Origin: Deltaproteobacteria bacterium
GTDB lineage: Bacteria; UBA10199; SPLOWO2-01-44-7
DNA: 5,690 nucleotides
Assembly (NCBI GenBank): GCA_016203765.1
Contig: JACQMB010000018.1
Coordinates: 1-5,690 of the forward strand
Direction: 5' to 3'
Shown: positions 1 to 4,769 of the stretch, piece by piece
How the letters are laid out: every line of letters starts with the position of its first letter
Position numbering within the stretch: the first letter of the stretch is position 1
Position numbers and translations under genes: made by a program
The notes under the pieces: generated by a model
Databases searched by the model: none
The model's input: only the letters and a program-made list of their open reading frames with translations
What the model was told of the DNA's origin: nothing

Positions 1-1
1 C

Positions 2-481
2 AAAGGAAAAGACCGGGCCCGTTCTTTGATCCGCCGCCACCGCCTGGCCGAGCGTCTTTTTGCGGTGGTTTTTAATTTGTCGGAAGAGGCGGTCCACGCC
101 CAGGCCTGCCGGATGGAGCACGAAAAGGTCTTGACCCCCGAGGCGGTGGAGGGGATATGTTCCTTCCTGGGTCATCCCCCCACCTGTCCGCACGGCAGGC
201 CCATTCCGCCGGGGGATTGCTGTCGGCTCTTTGTCAATGAGGTGAGACCGCTGGTTGCCCCTTTGAGCCAAGGGTCGGTCGGCGAAAATTATCGGATTGT
301 TTTCATGGCACCAAAATATCATGAACTTTTGGAACGCCTGGCCGGCCTCGGTGTTTCGCCCGGGGCCGAGCTTCATCTCACCCAAAAGCACCCCTCCTTT
401 GTGATGAAGGTGGGCGAAACCGAGGTGGCCCTCGACCAAGAGATCACCGAGGGAATCTACGTGGTTTGCAACGAGAGATAA
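2..481 (+). CDS. DtxR-type metal-dependent transcriptional repressor with FeoA-like C-terminal domain (5'-partial)
   Basis: Represses metal-uptake genes when loaded with Fe(II) or Mn(II). The reading frame is open to the left edge, so the N-terminal helix-turn-helix lies outside the window; a TTG at 26 is an internal codon, since the K-G-K before it fits the family's 'LTPKG' turn. Numbering from the first visible codon, His13 and Glu17 (RRHRLAE) match DtxR His79 and Glu83, while His32, Cys36, Glu39 and His40 match His98, Cys102, Glu105 and His106. All spacings are exact. Cys at the 102 position is typical of iron-type DtxR/IdeR rather than Mn-type MntR. A CPHGRPIP motif (62-69) and a CysCys pair (73-74) follow. 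Residues about 84-157 resemble the FeoA/SH3-like domain (LLERLAGLGVSPGAE). The stop lies 45 bp before folE. The family is sure; the metal is inferred. Confidence 0.92.
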   Translation, partial: KGKDRARSLIRRHRLAERLFAVVFNLSEEAVHAQACRMEHEKVLTPEAVEGICSFLGHPPTCPHGRPIPPGDCCRLFVNEVRPLVAPLSQGSVGENYRIVFMAPKYHELLERLAGLGVSPGAELHLTQKHPSFVMKVGETEVALDQEITEGIYVVCNER

Positions 482-485
482 TGTT

Positions 486-521
486 GTCATTGCGAGCCCC
501 GCGTCGCGGGGCGAAGCAACC
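486..521. repeat. Palindromic intergenic repeat 1 (GTCATTGCGA...GAAGCAAC type)
   Basis: The element is a perfect 8-bp inverted repeat, GCCCCGCG (496-503) and CGCGGGGC (505-512), around a single T. Outer arms TTGC (490-493) and GCAA (516-519) also pair, across a small internal loop of GA against GAA. It shares the outer frame GTCATT-..GA-[GC hairpin]-GAAG..C with the element after folE. It fills almost the whole 45-bp gap between the repressor stop and the folE start, ending 5 nt before the folE ATG. By recollection, similar CATTGCGAG...GCAATC palindromes are dispersed in many bacterial genomes; copy number cannot be judged here. It might instead act as a cis RNA hairpin controlling folE. Confidence 0.8.
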
Positions 522-526
522 CAGTT

Positions 527-1072
527 ATGGAAAATTTGATCAAAGGCTTGCTGTTGGAGATCGGTGAAAACCCGGAACGCGAGGGCCTGCTCAAAACACC
601 TGCGCGCGTCAGGGAGATGTATCAATATCTGACCCGAGGCTACCGGGAGGACCCCAAGGCCCTCATCAACTCCGCCATCTACGAACAGCAATATGATGAA
701 ATGATTTTGGTGAAGGACATTGAAATCTACAGTTTGTGCGAACATCATATGCTCCCCTTTTTCGGCAAGGCCCACGTGGCCTACATCCCCGACGGGAGAA
801 TTATTGGGTTAAGCAAGGTGGCCCGCCTGGTCGACATGTTCGCCCGCCGCCTGCAGGTGCAGGAGCGCCTCACCGTGGAGATCGCCAAGGTCATTCAGGA
901 ACATCTCAAGCCGAAGGGAGTGGCGGTGGTGATCGAGGCCAAGCATTTGTGCATGCTGATGCGCGGGGTGGAAAAGCAAAACTCGGTGGCGGTCACGTCT
1001 GAAATGCTGGGCTGTTTTCGCTCCGACTCCCGCACCCGCGAGGAGTTCATGGATTTGATTCGGCGTGCCTGA
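527..1072 (+). CDS. folE: GTP cyclohydrolase I
   Basis: Converts GTP to 7,8-dihydroneopterin triphosphate plus formate, the first step of tetrahydrofolate and pterin synthesis; a cytosolic zinc enzyme that forms toroidal decamers in characterised members. The 181 residues are a complete short-form enzyme. NPEREGLLKTPARV (15-28) is the family N-terminal signature. Cys71, His74 and Cys142 correspond to the E. coli zinc ligands Cys110, His113 and Cys181 with identical 71-residue spacing, and His73 matches catalytic His112 (CEHHMLPF). The QNSVAVTSEMLG segment (151-162) is also conserved. ATG at 527 is the only start between the upstream in-frame stop (479-481) and the conserved N-terminus. No Shine-Dalgarno is visible; a palindrome occupies that position. 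Another palindrome starts immediately after the stop. Co-transcription with the upstream repressor gene is possible but not shown. Confidence 0.97.
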   Translation: MENLIKGLLLEIGENPEREGLLKTPARVREMYQYLTRGYREDPKALINSAIYEQQYDEMILVKDIEIYSLCEHHMLPFFGKAHVAYIPDGRIIGLSKVARLVDMFARRLQVQERLTVEIAKVIQEHLKPKGVAVVIEAKHLCMLMRGVEKQNSVAVTSEMLGCFRSDSRTREEFMDLIRRA

Positions 1073-1073
1073 T

Positions 1074-1105
1074 GTCATTCTGAACCCCGAAGGGGTGAAG
1101 AATCC
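1074..1105. repeat. Palindromic intergenic repeat 2 (GTCATTCTGA...GAAGAATCC type)
   Basis: The arms are ATTCT (1077-1081) with AGAAT (1099-1103), then ACCCC (1084-1088) with GGGGT (1092-1096), around a GAA loop. Between the two stems the strands read GA opposite GA, which could form tandem G-A pairs in RNA. The frame matches the element before folE (TGTCATT, then two bases, GA, hairpin, GAAG), but the hairpin core is shorter. It begins at the base after the folE stop. A T6 run at 1127-1132 is more than 20 nt beyond the stem, so this is not a classical intrinsic terminator, though it may protect the folE transcript end. By recollection, CATTCTGAG...GAAGAATC repeats are widespread in environmental genomes. 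Confidence 0.75.
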
Positions 1106-1293
1106 AGAAGGCTTAATCTCTATCTCTTTTTTCCAAAAAAAATTGACGGCTGAAACCCGCCCACGCCAGTGCCGGCCGTCCACCTAACTTGAGAATTCTC
1201 TGCGGCTTGTTGCGGGGGGCCATTCACTTATGCACATTTTAGTAGTGGAATATTTTTCTTGCAATCCTTGGGGGGGGGTAGAATGGAGCGCAT
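1106..1293. other. Intergenic region upstream of the secreted propeller gene, with a G9 tract
   Basis: This is non-coding sequence between folE and the secreted protein gene. It holds a T6-CC-A8 stretch (1127-1142), a G6 run (1214-1219) and a G9 run (1270-1278). A Shine-Dalgarno GGAG (1285-1288) sits 5 nt before the ATG at 1294. The TATTTT around 1251 could be a -10 element, but no convincing -35 lies at the right distance. The promoter of the propeller gene is presumably here. Short open frames crossing the region have no recognisable protein character. Confidence 0.6.
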
Positions 1294-3015
1294 ATGCCTT
1301 TAATGTTGCGGTTTTATGGGTATTTGGGTTTGTTTCTGGTTTTTGGTTTAGTTTTTTTGCCTGCATCGACCCTTGCCAGTGGCGGCCGCCTTCCGGATCA
1401 ATCGTCAAACAAATCGAAATCAAAGAAGCTGAAGTCAGATGTGGATATAAGGGTTACGGGGTCGCTTGTTGCTACTACGTGCGGCAATGGGTGGTTGGAA
1501 GAGGGAGAGCAATGTGATGATAGAAATCAGGCGAGTGGTGATGGATGTAATTCGAATTGCACATCGGAGTGCTCGCTGGTGGTGTGCGGTCCTCCAGAAT
1601 GTGGGAATGGGATCCACGAACCTGGTGAGGAATGCGACGATGGCAACTTAAGTAATGGAGACGATTGCGACAACGGTTGTCGCGCCCGATGCACTGGATG
1701 GAGAAAAACGATAGACAGCGGATATGGTTATGCCACGGATGTGGAAGTCGATCGTGAAAACAATGTTTATGTTTTAGGTGCTTTTGTTGAAGGGAGCACT
1801 GATTGGTGGAACCGAATTTGGGTTGCCAAATTTGGGCCGGGTGGAAACCGGCTTTGGACTTTTAGGGGGGAGGGAAATGCTCCAAGGATAGATATCATTG
1901 AGATAGAATCGCGCGGCGGAGGTTTGGCATTGGATGAAAGCCGCGGCGTTCTTTATATAGCCGGCACAGCGGATCATGAATTATATTTAAACAAACTTGA
2001 TATGCAAACCGGTCTTCCGGTGTGGTCTTCGCCCGTCGTCTTTCGCGGCCTTACGTGGCGCGACGCCTATCCACAGGGGCGCAACATCATTGTTGAAACG
2101 GATCACAATGTGCTCGTTATAGCAGGAATCGAGCACCATTTATGGTACGACAGCGGTGGCTCGCATTACTTTTATGGAGACTGGATCGGAAGGTTTGATG
2201 AGGATGACGGAAACTTGCTGGCATCCTGGGATTCTTCTTTAATCTTGCTAGAACCTGGGATCGCGGATGGGGAGGGGGAGTTTGTTGCCCCGGTAGATTC
2301 CGTACTCTCCGGGGGCGATTTGTATCTTACAGGCGGAGAATATGGCCTTAATAAATTTTCGGTTTCGCTTGGTGGAACCATTGTGCCTGCCTGGGATTTT
2401 ACAACGCGGGTGTTGACCATATACCGTGACTGGTCCATTCTTCACGGGCGGTCTCACGCCATTCTTTACAATGACGGTTCATTGTGGCTGGGCGGTTCCA
2501 AAGGTACCAGAAGAGGGGACCACTTTTTTGATGTGCCCTATGTGGGGCGTTTTAGCCCTGAAGATGGGGCCCTTCTAGGTGACATTTTTATAGGTGAAGG
2601 GATTGGAGCTGGTCATGTTTCAGACATGTTCAAAAGCGGCCCCTTTTTGTACCTAACAGGCGCCTACTCTATGACCCGTGCTGATGGAACGCCTATTGCC
2701 CGTGATGATGGAACGCCTATTGCCGGACGAAGTGCCATTTGGGTTGCCAAAGTTAATTCCGAATCAGGGGCACTTGTTTGGGAGGAAAAAATAAACAGCG
2801 TTGAAGGAGAAGGGTTCGCTGGAGAAGGGTTCGCTTTAGACCGGGATACCCGGGGCAACCTTTATGTCGTTGGGCGTTTTGATGGGTTGGATAGTGCGCC
2901 TTCCATATGGATCGGCCAATTTTGCGGTGTAGCCCCAAGTTTCCTTATTATGAAACCTTCTAAGCCGAAAATTGACCCGGCGGCCCACGAGAAAAGAAAG
3001 TTTATTCGCCCGTGA
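1294..3015 (+). CDS. Secreted protein with two myxococcal-type Cys-rich repeats and a seven-bladed beta-propeller
   Basis: No specific function is recognised. It is likely exported: hydrophobic segment at residues 5-24 with a signal peptidase I-like ASTLA-SGG end near 29 and no lipobox Cys. A Lys/Ser-rich linker (38-48) follows. Two DUF4215-like repeats come next, Cys63-Cys93 and Cys103-Cys133, with the CGNG..E.GE.CDD.N...GD.C pattern. From about 140 to 545, seven recurring units pair a 'xLYLxG' strand with an 'IWVAKF..G.LxW' strand (near 147, 209, 264, 334, 387, 443 and 513), as in SBBP-type propellers. The last unit lacks its W strand, and GWRKTI at 135-140 could supply it as ring closure. 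The 12 Cys fit an oxidising compartment. The start is supported by GGAG 5 nt upstream. No sorting domain is seen at the basic C-terminus. Surface binding or adhesion is inference only. Confidence 0.85.
   Translation: MPLMLRFYGYLGLFLVFGLVFLPASTLASGGRLPDQSSNKSKSKKLKSDVDIRVTGSLVATTCGNGWLEEGEQCDDRNQASGDGCNSNCTSECSLVVCGPPECGNGIHEPGEECDDGNLSNGDDCDNGCRARCTGWRKTIDSGYGYATDVEVDRENNVYVLGAFVEGSTDWWNRIWVAKFGPGGNRLWTFRGEGNAPRIDIIEIESRGGGLALDESRGVLYIAGTADHELYLNKLDMQTGLPVWSSPVVFRGLTWRDAYPQGRNIIVETDHNVLVIAGIEHHLWYDSGGSHYFYGDWIGRFDEDDGNLLASWDSSLILLEPGIADGEGEFVAPVDSVLSGGDLYLTGGEYGLNKFSVSLGGTIVPAWDFTTRVLTIYRDWSILHGRSHAILYNDGSLWLGGSKGTRRGDHFFDVPYVGRFSPEDGALLGDIFIGEGIGAGHVSDMFKSGPFLYLTGAYSMTRADGTPIARDDGTPIAGRSAIWVAKVNSESGALVWEEKINSVEGEGFAGEGFALDRDTRGNLYVVGRFDGLDSAPSIWIGQFCGVAPSFLIMKPSKPKIDPAAHEKRKFIRP
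2677..2724 (+). repeat. 24-bp in-frame tandem duplication
   Basis: Two adjacent 24-nt units (2677-2700 and 2701-2724) differ at one base and encode RADGTPIA then RDDGTPIA. They lie in a loop of the sixth propeller unit, between the LYLTG strand and the IWVAKV strand. The near-identity of the DNA suggests recent replication slippage. Confidence 0.9.
2806..2835 (+). repeat. 15-bp in-frame tandem duplication
   Basis: The unit GGAGAAGGGTTCGCT occurs twice without mismatch (2806-2820, 2821-2835) and encodes GEGFA twice. It lies between the sixth and seventh propeller units, about 80 bp beyond the 24-bp duplication. Confidence 0.9.
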
Positions 3016-3071
3016 TTTTACCGAACGAAGAGCTTATGGATTTAATCCGGAGGGGTTAGCCATAAATCACG
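3011..3071. other. 8-bp inverted repeat spanning the convergent gene ends
   Basis: CGTGATTT (3011-3018), overlapping the stop of the propeller gene, is the exact reverse complement of AAATCACG (3064-3071), inside the end of the opposing DUF4143 remnant. The arms are 45 nt apart and have no following T run. It might pair in read-through RNA from either strand, but an accidental match is possible. Confidence 0.25.
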
Positions 3072-3488
3072 CACGGAAATGACCTTTACCTTTTTGGTTA
3101 ATGGAAAGGAATCTTTGGGTCTTGCCATAATTCCAAGTTCATCCACGTTCTTTTCGCCCAGAATCGAGCCGACTTTTTCCAGGGGGGCGGCTTCCTTGGC
3201 GGAGGGGGACTCGGTAAACTTTGCCTCCAAAAGGGCAAAACGCCCCCCCTTGTGGATTAAAAAGTCCGCTTCCAATCCGTATTGATCCCGCCAAAACCAA
3301 AGTTCCCACTTTCCCTTTCGAAAGACCTGATTTTTGCGCAATTCCGAGAAGATAAATGTTTCCCAAAGCGCTCCTAGGAGGGGACTTCTTTTCAGGCTTG
3401 CTTGGAGGGAGTCTAGATTGATTCCCCTAGTTCTGTCAGTGTGGCGAACCGAAGGGCGCGTTGCCCCGCCTGGCGCTGGTAGCCGCAA
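3042..3488 (-). pseudogene. C-terminal DUF4143 domain of an AAA-type ATPase, N-terminal half missing
   Basis: Full-length relatives are about 380-450 residues: an N-terminal AAA ATPase followed by DUF4143, often called simply 'ATP-binding protein' and of unsettled function. Only the C-terminal domain remains. From about residue 24 the frame shows LDSL..SLKRSPLLGALWETFIFSELRK, then FWRDQYGLEADFLI and ALLEAKF. The E-x-D (73, 75) and E-x-K (88, 90) residues fit the PD-(D/E)xK nuclease-like fold of this family. There are no Walker A or B motifs. The TTG at 3488 used to open the frame lies inside the adjacent 45-bp palindrome, and the frame is closed by a stop just upstream, so the first 9 or so residues are palindrome-derived. 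The segment VRHTDRTRGI looks like a damaged or shortened 'YFxDTGL..LLGI'. Expression as a stand-alone domain is not excluded. Confidence 0.8.
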
Positions 3489-3508
3489 GGCGAATGCGAC
3501 AGGCGGGG
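3464..3508. repeat. 45-bp structured palindrome at the edge of the DUF4143 remnant
   Basis: A perfect 9-bp inverted repeat, CCCCGCCTG (3464-3472) and CAGGCGGGG (3500-3508), encloses further pairing: CGC (3474-3476) with GCG (3496-3498), then GCC (3482-3484) with GGC (3489-3491) closing a GCAA tetraloop. On the plus strand the stem is followed by TTTATTTTA, giving some terminator character, but no plus-strand gene ends nearby. It lies 23 nt after the small-protein stop and exactly where DUF4143 homology is lost. It is a different family from the two repeats around folE. It looks like a dispersed element, but no second copy is present in the window. Confidence 0.8.
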
Positions 3509-3531
3509 TTTATTTTATCGGCAGAGCAGTT

Positions 3532-3723
3532 TTATTTGCCCAAAACGGATTCTCCCCACGGTTCCCTTTTGATGCCGCGTTCTTTTAGGATGGAGCAGGC
3601 GATTTTTTGTATCTGGAGTAAAATTTTGAATTTCTCCTCTACAGGGAGGCGAGCCAGCTCCTGGCGGCGTTTTCGCTTGGCCTGAAAGATTTTTTCAACT
3701 CGTTTTTTATTTTTCTGATTCAA
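3532..3723 (-). CDS. Small basic helical protein paired with the nucleotidyltransferase-fold gene
   Basis: The function is unknown. This 63-residue protein is rich in Lys and Arg, with no signal peptide or membrane segment. Its pattern (KIFQAKRKRRQELARLP, then EEKFKILLQIQKIACSIL) predicts two amphipathic helices split near Pro27, ending in a KERGIKREPW tail. The start is TTG at 3721-3723, chosen because GGAGG (3730-3734) sits 6 nt upstream and no ATG competes. The first 17 nt overlap the end of the nucleotidyltransferase gene, implying translational coupling and a fixed ratio. By recollection, similar short 'LPxEEKxxILxxLQ' proteins occur beside such nucleotidyltransferase-fold genes elsewhere. 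Antitoxin, toxin or accessory subunit are all possible; the sequence does not decide between them. Confidence 0.78.
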   Translation of the reverse strand: MNQKNKKRVEKIFQAKRKRRQELARLPVEEKFKILLQIQKIACSILKERGIKREPWGESVLGK

Positions 3724-4219
3724 TAATCGCCTCCCACCTTTTGTTCAACTTATGTCTGGTTAAAATTTTCATAAACTTCTTTTTGTTATATTCCGCTCTG
3801 CCTTCCAATAATATTCCGATTTTTGCCCTATCTTTTGGACGATTGGTTTCCAACATGATGGCCAGGAGGTGTTCCATGCCCATCACTTTGACCGGAATTC
3901 CTTGAAAATGTTTTACCACTGCCTCCTTTACTCCTTCTTCCACTAGAGGCGTGGAATCGGCTGGAAGAAACTGAACGGGTATTCCTTCGATCATCATGTG
4001 TTCGTCTTTTGGCGCATATCCCCTTTTTTGAAGGGCTTGATAAACTGGTGTTAAATCGATCAATCCCATCGTATTTGGCAAATAGGCAAAAACATCCACG
4101 TCATAGGTTAGGATGGGTTCGGCGCAGTGGAAGAGAAGGGCCATGGCTCCCCCCAAAGTGGGGCTCCTAATAACACCTTCTTCCTCCAGCGCATTCAGTA
4201 CTTTTAACATTCTCTCCAT
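3707..4219 (-). CDS. Nucleotidyltransferase-fold protein (AbiEii/MNT-like)
   Basis: A 170-residue cytosolic protein with the hallmarks of minimal nucleotidyltransferases. GlyGly (23-24, in TLGGAMALLF) is followed by Thr38 and Asp40-x-Asp42 (LTYDVDVFAY), matching the G-G and metal-binding D-x-D signatures. A later strand reads IPVQFLP (80-86), with Gln where a third carboxylate often sits. EHLLAIMLETNRPKDRAK (116-133) matches the helix with R-x-KD typical of AbiEii/DUF1814-like proteins. The substrate is unknown. It starts 9 nt after the ccmE stop. ATG at 4219 has no clear Shine-Dalgarno; ATG at 4210 (Met4) has GGAG only 3 nt upstream, so either could serve. It overlaps the downstream small gene by 17 nt. 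Hand-counted GC for 3721-4020 is about 42%, against about 58% in ccmC, consistent with acquisition. Toxin-antitoxin or defence roles are inference. Confidence 0.82.
   Translation of the reverse strand: MERMLKVLNALEEEGVIRSPTLGGAMALLFHCAEPILTYDVDVFAYLPNTMGLIDLTPVYQALQKRGYAPKDEHMMIEGIPVQFLPADSTPLVEEGVKEAVVKHFQGIPVKVMGMEHLLAIMLETNRPKDRAKIGILLEGRAEYNKKKFMKILTRHKLNKRWEAIIESEK
3730..3739 (-). promoter_or_regulatory. Strong ribosome binding site that fixes the TTG start of the small helical protein
   Basis: The minus strand reads AGGTGGGAGG, then the 6-nt spacer CGATTA, then TTG. It lies inside the last codons of the nucleotidyltransferase gene. The near-consensus site compensates for a weak start codon and suggests the small partner is made efficiently. 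Confidence 0.7.
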
Positions 4220-4228
4220 ATGGTAATT

Positions 4229-4672
4229 TTAATCCGTCGCTCGCTTCTTGATCAAGTCTTGATATAAGAAAGAGGGTTTTTCCCCCTCCTTGGGCGGATG
4301 ATATTCGTTGGAGTGTTTGACCATCAACCGGTCGGCTTCGAAATGGCCGTCGTCAAGAAGCTTTCCCTCCACCACCACGCCCATCTCCTCCTGAAACATC
4401 TGCGGGGGGGTCGTTTCGCTGGAGACGAAAACGTCTTTTTGACCGTCGGTCAGAAGAAAGTGAACCGCCCTCCGGCCGGCATCCCAAACGACCGAATCTT
4501 TCTTGACCTCCCCCCCCAGACGCAACGGCTGATCCACCGCCGCTTCCCCTTTGGCCAGGAGTTCCGAGGGGGTCAAAAAGTAAACGAGATTTTTTTCCAA
4601 TTGGCCGAAGATCAAAAAACCAAGGGCTCCCAACACAACGGCAATGGAGACGATCAGGCCGATCCTATTCAT
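4229..4672 (-). CDS. ccmE: Cytochrome c maturation haem chaperone CcmE
   Basis: Binds haem covalently in the periplasm and carries it from the CcmC/CcmD complex to the CcmF/CcmH ligase. The 147 residues comprise one N-terminal membrane anchor (about 5-23) and an OB-fold domain. YFLTPSEL (31-38), RLGGEVKKDSV (51-61), FLLTDG and GVVVEGKLLDDGHFEADRLMVKH are conserved. His120 in HSNEY (His120, Tyr124) matches the haem-attaching H-x-x-x-Y of E. coli (His130, Tyr134), so this is the H-type, not the Cys-type found in some sulfate reducers. The start overlaps the ccmD stop by 8 nt (ATGAATAG), so translation is probably coupled. The next gene is a nucleotidyltransferase-fold gene, not ccmF. Confidence 0.95.
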   Translation of the reverse strand: MNRIGLIVSIAVVLGALGFLIFGQLEKNLVYFLTPSELLAKGEAAVDQPLRLGGEVKKDSVVWDAGRRAVHFLLTDGQKDVFVSSETTPPQMFQEEMGVVVEGKLLDDGHFEADRLMVKHSNEYHPPKEGEKPSFLYQDLIKKRATD

Positions 4673-4769
4673 ATTTTTTCATCCGAAAATATAAAGAGGC
4701 CCCGTAACCCAGCAGGATAGCCCACGTTAAAATATAACCGGCCGCTAGGAAATTTTCTCCAGCTCCCAT
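4665..4769 (-). CDS. ccmD: Small haem-exporter subunit CcmD
   Basis: CcmD is a short single-pass membrane protein that helps release haem-loaded CcmE from the CcmABC complex. Here it has only 34 residues: a short polar start (MGAGEN), one membrane segment about 8-28 (LAAGYILTWAILLGYGASLYF), and a basic cytoplasmic end (RMKKYE), the expected topology. Identification rests on position, size and topology, since the family is poorly conserved. The ATG at 4767-4769 is preceded by GAGGAG 6 nt upstream. An in-frame extension upstream would read through ccmC out of frame and has no CcmD character. It overlaps the ccmC end by 25 nt and the ccmE start by 8 nt. Genes this short are easily missed by annotation. 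Confidence 0.88.
   Translation of the reverse strand: MGAGENFLAAGYILTWAILLGYGASLYFRMKKYE

Noticed and set aside
481..560. ATG at 481 overlapping the repressor stop (TAATG), opening a short frame through the palindrome
   Set aside because: The frame differs from folE and soon ends. Its product is just translated palindrome, with no conserved character.
1084..1132. Repeat 2 plus the T6 run as an intrinsic terminator for folE
   Set aside because: The T run starts more than 20 nt after the stem, so the required adjacency is missing.
1143..1175. TTGACG as a possible -35 element
   Set aside because: The sequence 16-18 bp downstream is GC-rich and has nothing like a -10 box.
1145..1180. GACGGC / GCCGTC inverted repeat between folE and the propeller gene
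   Set aside because: The arms are only 6 bp with a 24-nt loop in GC-rich sequence, and no gene end or T run is adjacent.
809..1183. Open frame of 124 codons on the minus strand across folE
   Set aside because: It is a shadow of folE, whose catalytic residues are fully conserved in the plus frame.
4298..4720. Plus-strand frame of 140 codons opposite ccmE
   Set aside because: It is antisense to a gene with a clear H-x-x-x-Y motif, and its own translation shows no family features.
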